Below are positions 31,143-40,639 of a stretch of DNA of 64,000 bases, in pieces. The translations under genes were made by a program, and so were the position numbers. Position 1 is the first letter of the stretch. Each line of letters starts with the position of its first letter. Below the pieces are notes generated by a model. It searched no databases. It had not been told where the DNA came from and saw only the letters and a program-made list of their open reading frames with translations. Source of the stretch: Bradyrhizobium elkanii USDA 76 (lineage in GTDB: Bacteria > Pseudomonadota > Alphaproteobacteria > Rhizobiales > Xanthobacteraceae); the NCBI RefSeq assembly GCF_023278185.1, contig NZ_CP066356.1:4952001-5016000 (forward strand). Reading direction: 5' to 3'.

Positions 31143-31400
31143 ATGACCCAGCCCGACGTGTTTGATCAGAAGGTTCTGGATCAGAACATTCGCGAACTGC
31201 AGGAATGGCTGCGCAGGGCCTGGCAGCAACTCGCGGACCCCTCGCTCACCGCCTTCTCCCGCCGCGAATTGCGCAACCAGATGAAGCAATGCAACGCCGA
31301 TTTGCGCGTGCAACTGCAAGCCGCCTCCAAACGAATGCTGGTGCCGCCCGCCTCGTCGGGCAGGACGTTCGCCAAGCCGGCGCTGCGGATCCTCGCCTAG
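31143..31400 (+). CDS. small hypothetical protein
   Basis: 85 aa, MTQPDVFDQKVLDQNIRELQEWLRRAWQQL..., a charged helical protein without membrane segment; SLTAFSRRELRNQMKQCNADLR follows. A GTG five codons upstream is an alternative start. The stop codon TAG overlaps the first base of an interspersed repeat. Confidence 0.6.
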   Translation: MTQPDVFDQKVLDQNIRELQEWLRRAWQQLADPSLTAFSRRELRNQMKQCNADLRVQLQAASKRMLVPPASSGRTFAKPALRILA

Positions 31401-31523
31401 AGCATGAATCCGGAAATGTGCGAAGCGGCCTTCCCCCGCGACAAACGCAGGGCGTTTGCGCGGAGATCATGCTCAAACAATGGGCTGAAGCGCGATGACG
31501 ATTCAACCCCATCTCGTCGCGCC
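31400..31523 (+). repeat. interspersed palindromic repeat, family R (copy 2)
   Basis: It starts GAGCATGAATCCGGAAATGTG and contains GATCATGCTCAAACAATGGG and GCGCGATGACGATTCAACC, ending near ATCTCGTCGCGCC. It is related to 5419-5520 and, inverted, 62732-62803. A short GC-rich insertion lies in its middle compared with copy 1. Confidence 0.65.
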
Positions 31524-31705
31524 TCAGCACTTGTCCGGCTGTCACACATGCCAGCGCGCCAAAATGCCGCGATCTCCTGCTGCATGCTGGCCATACGCAC
31601 CCTCTGCTTGTGCAGAAACGCCCGACAAGGCACAGCAAAACCGCTCCGGTATGCCTATATTGGGCGTCGTCTAGCGGCCAACGCCGCCAATGTTTAGGGA
31701 CTCCC

Positions 31706-32995
31706 GTGTTATATCTGGAACTTGCGATCGTGGCGGTCTTGATCGTCGTCAACGGTCTGTTGTCGATGTCGGAGCTCGCGATCGTCTCCTCGCGTCCGGC
31801 GCGCCTTGCGGCGCTGGTCGAACGAGGCGTCAGCGGTTCGCGCCGCGCACTTGCACTGGCCTCCGATCCCGGCAAGTTCCTCTCCACGGTGCAGATCGGC
31901 ATCACGCTGATCGGCGTGCTGTCGGGCGCCTTCTCGGGCGCAACGCTTGGCCAGCGTCTGACCCAATGGCTGCTTGAGCTCGGCGTATCCGCAGGCATCG
32001 CCGACGCGGTCGGCGTGGGCCTGGTCGTCGGCGTGATCACCTATGCCTCGCTGATCGTCGGCGAGCTGGTGCCGAAGCAGATCGCATTGCGCGATCCCGA
32101 GTCGGTCGCGGTCAAGGTCGCTCCGGCCATGACCATGATGGCGCGGCTGTCGCTGCCGCTGGTGTGGCTGCTCGACCGTTCCGGCAAGCTGCTGCTGTGG
32201 GTGCTCGGCCATCGCGAGGATGCACAGGACCGCGTCAGCGAGGACGAGATCAAAACACTGGTGGTGGAGGCCGAGAACGCCGGTGTGCTCGAGCCCGGCG
32301 AAAAGGAGATGATCGCCGGCGTGATGCGGCTTGGCGATCTTCCGGTCGGCGCCGTGATGACGCCGCGCCACGAGGTCAGCCTGATCGACCTCGCCGCCCC
32401 CGCAGCCGAGATCCTGGCGACGCTGCAGAAGAGCAGTCACTCGCGCTGCGTGGTGTTCGACGGCAACCGCGATCATGCGCTCGGCATCGTGCAGGCCAAG
32501 GACGTGCTCGACGTCTACCTCGCTGGCCAGGCGCCCGACATCCGCGCGCTCACGCGCGATGCGCCGATCATTCCAGAGACCGTCGACGCCCGCGACGTGG
32601 TCGCGATCCTGCGCGACTCCAGAGTGCATATCGGCCTCGTCCACGACGAGTACGGCACCTTCCAGGGCGTCGTCACCAGCGCCGACATCCTCGAGGCCAT
32701 CGTCGGCGCCTTCCACACCGAGGAAGGCCCGGCCGAGCCCGCCTATGTCCGGCGCGACGGCGGCTCTTATCTAATCTCGGGCTGGATGCCGGCGCTGGAA
32801 TTCAGCGAACTGCTCGGCATCGCGCTGCCATCGCCGCGGCCGTACCAGACCGCGGCCGGCTTCCTGCTGCATGAATTCGGCGCGATCCCCGATGTCGGCG
32901 CGAAAACCACCGCGCAGGGCTGGGAATTCGAGATCGTCGACCTCGACGGCCGGCGCATCGACAAGGTTTTGGCCAGCAAGCAGCCGGCGGCCTGA
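31706..32995 (+). CDS. CNNM/CorC-type membrane protein with CBS pair (hemolysin family)
   Basis: 429 aa, GTG start with AGGGA just upstream. The N-terminal DUF21 (CNNM) domain has three to four membrane segments and ASLIVGELVPKQIAL, the hallmark of the family. Two CBS domains follow (about residues 205-330; MTPRHEVSLIDL and HDEYGTFQGVVTSADILE), then a CorC_HlyC C-terminal domain (GWMPALEFSELLGI to WEFEIVDLDGRRIDKV). These proteins are implicated in magnesium or cobalt export. The name hemolysin is historical. Confidence 0.92.
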   Translation: MLYLELAIVAVLIVVNGLLSMSELAIVSSRPARLAALVERGVSGSRRALALASDPGKFLSTVQIGITLIGVLSGAFSGATLGQRLTQWLLELGVSAGIADAVGVGLVVGVITYASLIVGELVPKQIALRDPESVAVKVAPAMTMMARLSLPLVWLLDRSGKLLLWVLGHREDAQDRVSEDEIKTLVVEAENAGVLEPGEKEMIAGVMRLGDLPVGAVMTPRHEVSLIDLAAPAAEILATLQKSSHSRCVVFDGNRDHALGIVQAKDVLDVYLAGQAPDIRALTRDAPIIPETVDARDVVAILRDSRVHIGLVHDEYGTFQGVVTSADILEAIVGAFHTEEGPAEPAYVRRDGGSYLISGWMPALEFSELLGIALPSPRPYQTAAGFLLHEFGAIPDVGAKTTAQGWEFEIVDLDGRRIDKVLASKQPAA

Positions 32996-33128
32996 CATTT
33001 GCCACCCGGCCGTCCTGTTGATAAGCGGCAAGACAGCGAAACAGGCGGCCGCGGTGTGCTATCGGCATAGCGGCGGCCCGAGCAATCCCCGAGTAAACCC
33101 CCGAGTAAACCCTACGGAATAGATTCCC

Positions 33129-33728
33129 ATGCGCATTACCCTTGTCGGTTCCCGCCATTTCGGCGTGACGACCCTGAACATGCTGCGCGAACACCACGTC
33201 ACGCTGGTCAGGGTGGTCGTCCATGACGGCGAGGACCGGCTGGCGGCGGCGGCCAGAGCGGCCGGCATCGAGGTCGTTGTCCAGGCCGATCCCAAGCTGG
33301 TGACGGCCGCCGAGATCGCGCCGGACACCGACCTGATCGTGACCGCCCACAGCCACGCCCGGGTCAGCAGGGAGGCGCTTGCCGCGTCCAGGCTCGGCGG
33401 CATCGGCTACCACCCGTCGCTGTTGCCGCGCCACCGCGGCATCGCGGCGGTGGAATGGACCATCAAGGAAGGCGATCCGATCGCCGGCGGCAGCATCTAT
33501 CACCTCGCCGACCGCATGGACGCCGGCGCGATCGCCGCGCAGGACTGGGTGTTCGTCAAGAAAGGCGAGACCGCCCGCGAGCTGTGGGAGCGCGCGCTGG
33601 CGCCGCTCGGTTTGCGTCTGCTCGCCCAAGTCATCGACTACGGCAAGGTCAACGGCTCGCTGCCGGCCAAGGTCCAGGATGAGCAGTTTGCGACCAAGGC
33701 GCCGAATCTGAGCCCTGGCAAGCACTAA
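33129..33728 (+). CDS. formyltransferase-like protein (Fmt N-domain family)
   Basis: 199 aa, only the formyltransferase catalytic domain; the C-terminal tRNA-binding domain of Fmt is absent. It starts MRITLVGSRHFGVTTLNML. The signature reads IGYHPSLLPRHRG: the catalytic histidine is kept, but the preceding asparagine of the usual NxH is glycine. The later aspartate (DRMDAGAIAAQDW) is present. It may therefore act on another substrate or by a modified mechanism. Confidence 0.8.
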   Translation: MRITLVGSRHFGVTTLNMLREHHVTLVRVVVHDGEDRLAAAARAAGIEVVVQADPKLVTAAEIAPDTDLIVTAHSHARVSREALAASRLGGIGYHPSLLPRHRGIAAVEWTIKEGDPIAGGSIYHLADRMDAGAIAAQDWVFVKKGETARELWERALAPLGLRLLAQVIDYGKVNGSLPAKVQDEQFATKAPNLSPGKH

Positions 33729-33919
33729 CCGAGCCGGAGTATATGAATGCCCTGTTCGGAAAGCCGTGCTCGGATTTTCCGTTCCTGATCCGGAACCGAA
33801 TTCACCATGATGTGTTTGAGTTCACAGGAACATTTGGGGACTCCCGCGACGCAGCAAATTTTGAACACATTGTGACAGGATAAGCCGCGTCATCACACGA
33901 AATGACAGGGATTTGATTC

Positions 33920-34279
33920 ATGCGTTCGATCCGCATTCGCGACCTGATTTTGGTCACCTCGGTCGCCTCGGCCGCCGCCCTCACCGCTGCTCCCGCCTCC
34001 GCTCAGCAGCCTTATGACGGCCTTTGGAACGTCACCGTCGTCACCAAGACCGGCAGCTGCGAACCGTCGCAGAGCTCGACCGTGACCGTCGCTGAAGGAA
34101 AGATCTCGGCACAAGGTGCGGCAATCTCCGGCACCGTCGGCAGCGGGGGACTTGTGCGGGTCTCGATCAATGGTGCATATGCGAACGGACAACTCAGTGG
34201 CAACTCCGGATCGGGGAAGTGGAATGGGGCATCAGCTGGCGTACCGTGCAGCGGCCGATGGGAAGCATCCCGTCAGTAA
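33920..34279 (+). CDS. small secreted protein
   Basis: 119 aa. A signal peptide (to APASAQQ, about residue 29) is followed by a beta-rich domain: YDGLWNVTVVTKTGSCEPS...ISGTVGSGGLVRVSI...SGKWNGASAGVPCSGRWEASR. Two cysteines probably form a disulfide. It overlaps the next gene, which has a related composition, by 56 bases. The family is not named with confidence. Confidence 0.72.
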   Translation: MRSIRIRDLILVTSVASAAALTAAPASAQQPYDGLWNVTVVTKTGSCEPSQSSTVTVAEGKISAQGAAISGTVGSGGLVRVSINGAYANGQLSGNSGSGKWNGASAGVPCSGRWEASRQ

Positions 34280-34778
34280 GATCACCATCACATCAAGGTT
34301 TTTCGCGATCGCGCGGCGGCCTGCATTTGCGGCCGCCGCGCTTTTCGTGACTGCGTTTGCGAGCACCGCCGGCCATGCCCAGTCCGGCCCGTTCGCAGGC
34401 ATGGCGGGCACCTGGTCGGGCGGCGGCTCGGTCTCGCTGGACGACGGTTCCAACGAGCGGATTCGCTGCCGCGCGACCTATCAAGTTGGGGGGCCCAGGA
34501 TGACCATGAACCTCGTCTGCGCAAGCGACTCCTACAAGTTCAACCTGGGCGCCGACGTGCAAGCCCAAGGCAGCGCGGTCAGCGGGTCGTGGACCGAAAC
34601 GAGCCGCAACATCAACGGCACCCTGCAGGGCCGCGGCGGCGGCGGCAACTTCCAGGTTGTCGCCAGCGCGCCCGGCTTCAACGCCGACATCGCGATGCGC
34701 ACCAGCGGCAACCGACAGTCGGTGACGATCAGGGCCGACAATCAATTCCGCGGCGCCAACATCACGCTGTCGAAGTAA
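34224..34778 (+). CDS. secreted beta-rich protein
   Basis: 184 aa if the ATG at 34224 is used. This leaves a 20-residue hydrophilic lead before a clear signal sequence (AAAALFVTAFASTAGHAQSGP) and overlaps the upstream gene by 56 bases; a non-ATG start nearer the signal is possible. The mature part has GTWSGGGSVSLDDGSNERIRC and repeated short beta strands (AQGSAVSGSWTETSRNINGTL), similar in style to the upstream protein. A terminator follows at 34803. Confidence 0.65.
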   Translation: MGHQLAYRAAADGKHPVSKITITSRFFAIARRPAFAAAALFVTAFASTAGHAQSGPFAGMAGTWSGGGSVSLDDGSNERIRCRATYQVGGPRMTMNLVCASDSYKFNLGADVQAQGSAVSGSWTETSRNINGTLQGRGGGGNFQVVASAPGFNADIAMRTSGNRQSVTIRADNQFRGANITLSK

Positions 34779-34802
34779 TCAATCAGATCTCGACGAGAAC
34801 AA

Positions 34803-34829
34803 CCCTCGGTCATCCCCGAGGGCTTTTTT
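34803..34829 (+). terminator. rho-independent terminator
   Basis: 7-bp stem CCCTCGG/CCGAGGG, 6-base loop, then C and six T. It ends the two-gene secreted-protein unit. Confidence 0.88.
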
Positions 34830-34868
34830 CCGCCTGTGCCGCAATGGCTCGCATGCTTCCCAGCGGTG

Positions 34869-35267
34869 CTATGCCGCAGGTACGAACGCCGTGACCTCGA
34901 TCTCGACCTTGGCGCGCTGATCGACCAGCCCGTCGATATAGAGCAGCGTGGACGGCGGGAAATTGCGCCCGAGCGTCTCCTTCCATGCGGCGCCAATGCC
35001 GGCGCCCGCGGCCTCGTATTCGCTGCGGCTGGTCAGGTACCAGGTCAGGCGGACGATGTGCTCTGGACCGGCGCCGGCTTCGTTCAGGAGCTTGACGATG
35101 CGCTTCAGCGCCGTGCCAACCTGCGCGGCCATCTCGGGCTGATAGTCGCCCTTCTCATCGCCGCCGGTCTGCCCCGCCAGCACGATCCACCTGCCGGGCG
35201 CGTCGAACGCGACACCGTGCGAGAAGCCGCGGGGTTTCGACCATTCGGCCGGTTGCAAGACACGCAT
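34869..35267 (-). CDS. RidA/YjgF family protein
   Basis: 132 aa with the Rid fold pattern: VAFDAPGRWIVLAGQTGGD, ALKRIVKLLNEAGAGPEHIVRLTWYLTSRSEY, then FPPSTLLYIDGL. At the place of the catalytic arginine of RidA (usually ARSxV) it has Ser-Thr, so it is unlikely to be a classical enamine/imine deaminase and belongs to another Rid subgroup. Cytosolic. Confidence 0.85.
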   Translation of the reverse strand: MRVLQPAEWSKPRGFSHGVAFDAPGRWIVLAGQTGGDEKGDYQPEMAAQVGTALKRIVKLLNEAGAGPEHIVRLTWYLTSRSEYEAAGAGIGAAWKETLGRNFPPSTLLYIDGLVDQRAKVEIEVTAFVPAA

Positions 35268-35410
35268 GAGCAGATCCTCCTGATTTTGATTTCCCGATCT
35301 GCTTAGCAGAGATCACGCGGGTGACGCATCACCGCGCAGGCAGAATTGCGCGTTGCAAATTCATGGCAGCTCGCCGATACCGGGCACCCCTCCTCCGCTC
35401 GTTCCCCGTC

Positions 35411-36286
35411 ATGGATCGCACGCCCTCGAAGACCCGCGCAGCCTTGTGGATGTCCGGCTGGCTCGCGCTGATGCTGATCGTGGCTGTGGCCGGCCGCGAG
35501 GCCACGCGCGAGGTCAACGTCTTCCAGCTGATGGCCGTTCGCGGCGTGCTCGGCTTCGCGATGCTCTATCCGCTGATCTACATGAATGGCGGGTTTGCGA
35601 TCGTGAAGACGGCACGGGTGCACGTCCATATCGCACGCAACCTGATCCATTTCTGCGCGCAGCTCGGCTGGTTCTTTGCGCTGACATTGATCCCGATCGG
35701 CCAGGTGGTCGCGATCGAGTTCACGATGCCGATCTGGACCGCGATCCTCGCGGCGAGCTTTCTCGGCGAGCGGATGACGGCGTGGAAGATCGTCGCGATC
35801 GTGCTTGGCCTTGTCGGCGTGTTCGTGATCGTGCGGCCGGCGGCCGGCGCGCTCAATCCGGGCCAGCTGATCGCGCTTGCCGCGGCAGTCGGCTTCGGCA
35901 TCTCGGTCGCCGTGGTCAAGTCGCTGACGCGGACCGAGCAGACGCTGACGATCATGTTCTGGATGCTGGTGGTGCAATCGCTCGCGAGCATCGGGCCTGC
36001 GCTCTACGTCTGGACGTGGCCGCCGCTCTCGACCTGGGGCTGGCTTGCCGTGATCGCATTCTGCGGCACCTTCTCGCACTATTGCATGGCACGCGCCCTG
36101 CTCCACGCCGACGCGACGGTCGTGATCCCGATGGATTTCGTCCGCGTGCCACTGACGGCGATCGCCGGCTGGCTGATCTATGCCGAAAGGCTCGATGTCT
36201 ACACGGTGCTCGGCGCGGCCATGATTCTGGCCGGCAACCTCATGAACCTGAAACCGACCGCAAGGAAGCCGGCCCGCGCGCGGTAA
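35411..36286 (+). CDS. EamA/DMT-family transporter
   Basis: 291 aa with ten predicted membrane segments in two EamA halves. Marks include LMAVRGVLGFAMLYPL, IPIGQVVAIEFTMPIWTAILAASFLGERMTAWKIVAIVLGLVGVFVIVRP in the first half and the second-half copy ending AGWLIYAERLDVYTVLGAAMILAG. The start at 35411 (MDRTPSKTRAAL) is placed close to the first membrane segment; an upstream in-frame ATG at 35321 is less likely. Substrate unknown; relatives export amino acids or metabolites. Confidence 0.88.
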   Translation: MDRTPSKTRAALWMSGWLALMLIVAVAGREATREVNVFQLMAVRGVLGFAMLYPLIYMNGGFAIVKTARVHVHIARNLIHFCAQLGWFFALTLIPIGQVVAIEFTMPIWTAILAASFLGERMTAWKIVAIVLGLVGVFVIVRPAAGALNPGQLIALAAAVGFGISVAVVKSLTRTEQTLTIMFWMLVVQSLASIGPALYVWTWPPLSTWGWLAVIAFCGTFSHYCMARALLHADATVVIPMDFVRVPLTAIAGWLIYAERLDVYTVLGAAMILAGNLMNLKPTARKPARAR

Positions 36287-36361
36287 CACCCGTGCGCGTC
36301 GCCGCGCCCTGCCAGCCAAGACCCCGGGGATCGTCCCGGGCCCCCTGGTTTCGAAGGCGTG

Positions 36362-36601
36362 TTACTTTCCGGCGGCCTTGCGCAGCGCCGCGTTGATGCG
36401 GTCCTGCCAGCCGGGGCCGCCCGCCTGGAAATACTCCAGCACGTCCTGATCGATCCGCAGCGTGACCTGCTCGCGGACGCCGGGGACAGCGACGGTCTTT
36501 GGCACCGCGTCCGCGACCTTGGTGGTGGCGCGCTTGAACGCCGCCTCGGCTTCGCTGCGGGCATCGTTCAGGGTTCGCGGTCGCCTCGGCTGGTCGGCCA
36601 T
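36362..36601 (-). CDS. BrnA-like antitoxin-domain protein, no toxin partner
   Basis: 79 aa. The C-terminal half (VTLRIDQDVLEYFQAGGPGW...RINAALRKAAG) is the BrnA antitoxin ribbon-helix-helix signature. BrnA normally sits beside the toxin BrnT; no BrnT gene is seen here. It follows cysK on the same strand with an 18-base gap, so both are probably in one transcript. Confidence 0.8.
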   Translation of the reverse strand: MADQPRRPRTLNDARSEAEAAFKRATTKVADAVPKTVAVPGVREQVTLRIDQDVLEYFQAGGPGWQDRINAALRKAAGK

Positions 36602-36619
36602 ATGCTGGATTCCTGTGTC

Positions 36620-37594
<975 letters not shown>

Positions 37595-37739
37595 CAAGCG
37601 GCTCCTGTAGCGGGATGTGCTGGGAATATGCGGTCTTGTCTCATTAGAAGCAGCGCATCATGACGCGCAAGTGAGAAACCGCCGCGGCGCGAATTCGTTG
37701 CATTGCAAAATAAGAACCTACACAAATAACGTAAAACCT

Positions 37740-37775
37740 ACGCATTTGTGTTGCGACAAGGTCAAACAAATGCGT
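37740..37775. promoter_or_regulatory. inverted repeat upstream of the zinc-ribbon gene (candidate operator)
   Basis: Perfect 10-base arms ACGCATTTGT and ACAAATGCGT separated by 16 bases, in an A/T-rich stretch that also holds a direct repeat ACCTACRCA (37717 and 37736). It lies 45 bases before the start codon at 37821. Confidence 0.6.
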
Positions 37776-37820
37776 CTATATACTTTCGTCAGGTGCAGCT
37801 CAGAACGCAAAGGAGGTCAC

Positions 37821-38036
37821 ATGCCAGCTCTCGCTGAAGTTCTGTCGACCACAGCGTCCAGGCCCGATCCGCGCGGCAGCGATTTGCCGACCTGTCCGGT
37901 GTGTGCTGACTCCATGGTGGCGGCGGAAGCCTCCGCGTACCTGTTCGACAATCTGATCAGCTATCTCTGGACCTGCGACAACTGCGGTTACGGGTTCGTG
38001 ACCAAACACGCGGTGAAACCGATCGTGTGCAACTGA
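37821..38036 (+). CDS. small zinc-ribbon protein
   Basis: 71 aa preceded by an ideal AAGGAGG box at 8 bases. Two CxxC pairs, CPVC (about residue 24) and CDNCGYGF (about 53), form a probable zinc ribbon; the C-terminus is KHAVKPIVCN. It probably has a nucleic acid-binding or structural role. An inverted repeat in its promoter region (37740-37775) suggests specific control. Confidence 0.72.
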   Translation: MPALAEVLSTTASRPDPRGSDLPTCPVCADSMVAAEASAYLFDNLISYLWTCDNCGYGFVTKHAVKPIVCN

Positions 38037-38045
38037 TCACACAGC

Positions 38046-39179
38046 TCATCTTGGAGCGATGTCACCGCGCGCCCAACCGGCGCGCGTTTTCGTTCTGAAG
38101 TCCTCGAACGTCCCGTTCGCCACCGCATCGCGGATGCCCTGCATCAGCTGCTGGTAATAGGCGACGTTGATTTCGGACAGCAGCATTGCCCCAAGTGTTT
38201 CGCCCGATCGCACCAGATGATGCAGATAGGCGCGCGAATAGCCGTTCGCCGCCGGCCACGGGCTCTCGTCGTCGAGCGGACGCGGATCGTCGACGTGCCG
38301 GGCGTTGCGCAAATTGATCTGCCCGAAGCGGGTGAACGCCATGCCGTGGCGTCCGTTCCGTGTCGGCATCACACAGTCGAACATATCGACCCCGCGCGCC
38401 ACCGCCTCGAGGATGTCTTCCGGCGTGCCGACGCCCATCAGATAACGCGGCCGATCGACCGGGAGCGCCGGCGCGGTCTCCTCGATCATCGCCAGCATCA
38501 CCGCCTGCGGCTCGCCGACCGCGAGCCCTCCGATCGCGTAACCGTGAAAGCCGATGTCGGTCAGCCCGCGCGCGCTGGCGTGCCGCAGATCCGGTACGTC
38601 CCCGCCCTGCACGATGCCGAACAGCATGTAGCCGTCCGGCGCCGCCTCGAACGCGTGCTTGGAGCGCTCGGCCCAGCGCAGCGAGAGCTGCATCGCGCGC
38701 TCGATGTCGGCGCGCTCCGCCGGCAGCCGGACGCATTCGTCCATCTGCATGGCGATATCGGAGCCGAGCAGCCGCTGCACCTCGATCGAGCGCTCCGGCG
38801 ACAGCTCGACCTTGGTGCCGTCGATATGCGAGCGGAAGGTCACGGCTTTCTCGGTCACCTTGCGCAGCTCCGACAGCGACATCACCTGGAAGCCGCCGGA
38901 ATCCGTCAACATCGGGCCGCCCCAGCCGGTGAAGCGCTGCAGGCCGCCAAGCCCGGCAATGCGCTCGGCGCCCGGCCGCAGCATCAGGTGATAGGTGTTG
39001 CCGAGCACGATATCGGCGCCGGCATCGCGCACTTCGCGCCAATGCATGCCCTTCATCGCGCCCGCGGTGCCGACCGGCATGAAGGCGGGCGTCCGCACGA
39101 GGCCGTGCGGCGTGGTCAGGCGCCCGGTGCGGGCGGCGCCGTCGGTTGCCAGCAGCTCGAAATGATTGGGAAGATTCAT
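38046..39179 (-). CDS. tgt: tRNA-guanine transglycosylase, zinc-site residues missing
   Basis: Exchanges the wobble guanine of GUN-anticodon tRNAs for the queuosine precursor preQ1. 377 aa, start at [14 protein letters not shown]. The base-recognition region [12 protein letters not shown] and the nucleophile aspartate in [16 protein letters not shown] are intact. The C-terminal zinc site of bacterial TGT (CxCxxC, then a histidine about 25 residues later) is not: the stretch reads [18 protein letters not shown] and then [12 protein letters not shown], with no Cys and Ile in place of the His. The next Q-pathway enzyme, queA, is at 43781. Confidence 0.95.
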   Translation of the reverse strand: MNLPNHFELLATDGAARTGRLTTPHGLVRTPAFMPVGTAGAMKGMHWREVRDAGADIVLGNTYHLMLRPGAERIAGLGGLQRFTGWGGPMLTDSGGFQVMSLSELRKVTEKAVTFRSHIDGTKVELSPERSIEVQRLLGSDIAMQMDECVRLPAERADIERAMQLSLRWAERSKHAFEAAPDGYMLFGIVQGGDVPDLRHASARGLTDIGFHGYAIGGLAVGEPQAVMLAMIEETAPALPVDRPRYLMGVGTPEDILEAVARGVDMFDCVMPTRNGRHGMAFTRFGQINLRNARHVDDPRPLDDESPWPAANGYSRAYLHHLVRSGETLGAMLLSEINVAYYQQLMQGIRDAVANGTFEDFRTKTRAGWARGDIAPR

Positions 39180-39299
39180 GCGGCTGCTTATTGCGTGTCG
39201 CCGGTGCCCGATCAACCCGTCGGATAACGGCCCTCGCGCGACTTCGTGAACACGGACAACCGGCCAGACGCTTGCCTTGCATCATCAGCCCCGTTAAAC

Positions 39300-39320
39300 A
39301 AAACGAAACAGTGTCGTTTT
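39300..39320. promoter_or_regulatory. candidate TetR-type operator before the patatin gene
   Basis: AAAACGA and TCGTTTT arms around 7 bases. The inner 18 bases ACGAAACAGTGTCGTTTT match 14 of 18 in a second site at 41462-41479 on the other side of the tetR gene. Confidence 0.5.
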
Positions 39321-39382
39321 ATGACGACAATATGGCAACCGGCTTCCGCAGCGACGTCAATCCGCGAACGTGACTGGCAGAG

Positions 39383-40555
39383 ATGGTCTCACCCCCTAGC
39401 GTCCGGCCCGCCGGCCCTCGGACGACGGCTGCCCGTGCGATCCGGCAAGCGGTCCTGCTGTGCGGCCTCGCCTTGGCGCTTTCGGCCTGCAGCTCGCTGC
39501 CGCGGATGCCCTACACGGCCGCTGATGCCGCCAATTCGCGGGTGCTCGACCTCGACGGGCTGCGCCGCTATGCCGACGAGCCGGCGTCAAAATTCAAGCT
39601 CGAGAAGAGCGACCTCGCCCCGATCAAGACTTACCTCGCCCTCTCCGGCGGCGGCGCCGACGGCGCCTATGGCGTGGGCGTCCTCAACGGCTGGACCGCG
39701 GCCGGCAACCGCCCGGCCTTTTCGGTCGTCTCCGGCGTCAGCACCGGCGGGCTGATTGCGCCATTTGCCTTCCTTGGCCCGCGCTACGACGACACGCTGA
39801 AGGAGGTCTACACCTCGGGCATCGCGGAAAGCCTGCTGCAGGACCCCAGCCTGATGCGGGTGCTGTTCGGCTCCGGCCTGTTTGGCAACAAGCGGCTGCG
39901 CGAACTGGTGGCGCGTTATGTCGGTCCGGACATCCTGAGCGAGGTGGCGCGCGAAAACGCCAAGGGCCGAAAGCTCCTGATCGTCACCACCGATCTCGAC
40001 ACCCAGCGCACGGTGATCTGGGACATGGGACGGATCGCCGCCGTCGGAACGCCCGAGGCGCTGCAGCTGTTTCGCGACGTGATGGCCGCCTCCGCCAGCA
40101 TCCCGCTGGTGTTTCCGCCGATCATGATCGACGCCGAGGGCCAGGGCCGGCGCTTCCAGGAGATGCATGTCGACGGCGGCGTGACCGCGCCGGTGCTGAC
40201 ATTGCCGGATGCGCTGCTGTTCCGCGAGCGCGGCTGGCCCGCCAATGGCCGCATGAACATCTACATCCTCGTCAACAAGAAGCTCGAAGGCAACTTCGAG
40301 CTGGTGTCGAACTCGACGATCGACGTCGCCTCGCGCAGCATTTCGGCGATCACACAGGCGCAGACGCGCTCCGTCATCCTCTCGACCTATGACTTCGCCC
40401 GGCGCAACCGGCTGGGTTTCCATCTGTCCTACATCGAACGCGACTATCCGGCGCCGGAAACGCAGGGCTTCGACACCGCCTATATGCGCGCGCTCTACCA
40501 GTACGGATACGACAAGGCCGCCGCCGGGCAGGCCTGGACCGCGATGCCCCCGTAA
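39383..40555 (+). CDS. patatin-like phospholipase lipoprotein
   Basis: 390 aa. An N-terminal lipobox (LALALSACSS, Cys near residue 36) predicts a lipoprotein. The patatin domain has the oxyanion GGGADGAYGVGVL, the nucleophile elbow GVSTGG, and the catalytic aspartate in HVDGGVTAPVL. It is predicted to hydrolyse lipid esters at the envelope. The next gene is a TetR regulator; an operator-like site precedes this gene. Confidence 0.9.
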   Translation: MVSPPSVRPAGPRTTAARAIRQAVLLCGLALALSACSSLPRMPYTAADAANSRVLDLDGLRRYADEPASKFKLEKSDLAPIKTYLALSGGGADGAYGVGVLNGWTAAGNRPAFSVVSGVSTGGLIAPFAFLGPRYDDTLKEVYTSGIAESLLQDPSLMRVLFGSGLFGNKRLRELVARYVGPDILSEVARENAKGRKLLIVTTDLDTQRTVIWDMGRIAAVGTPEALQLFRDVMAASASIPLVFPPIMIDAEGQGRRFQEMHVDGGVTAPVLTLPDALLFRERGWPANGRMNIYILVNKKLEGNFELVSNSTIDVASRSISAITQAQTRSVILSTYDFARRNRLGFHLSYIERDYPAPETQGFDTAYMRALYQYGYDKAAAGQAWTAMPP

Positions 40556-40611
40556 GCGGCCTGCTCCCGATACCGCCGAATGGACGAATCCGCACCGCGC
40601 GGGTTATAGAC

Positions 40612-40627
40612 CGGACGGACCCGTCCG
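40612..40627. promoter_or_regulatory. perfect palindrome before the tetR gene (candidate operator)
   Basis: CGGACGG-AC-CCGTCCG, 16 bases, 12 bases ahead of the tetR start. Position and symmetry fit autoregulation. Confidence 0.5.
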
Positions 40628-40639
40628 ACGCACAATGAG

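Noticed and set aside
31660..31700. GGGCGTCGTCTAGCGGCCAAC stretch that looks like the start of a tRNA
   Set aside because: No matching acceptor strand, anticodon arm or T arm follows.
33086..33112. Tandem CCCGAGTAAACC duplication before the formyltransferase-like gene
   Set aside because: Only two copies, no other sign of a function; most likely slippage.
36290..36360. CCCGGGG...CCCGGG between the EamA and BrnA-like genes considered as a terminator
   Set aside because: The arms are self-palindromic and short, with no T-run; not strong enough to list.
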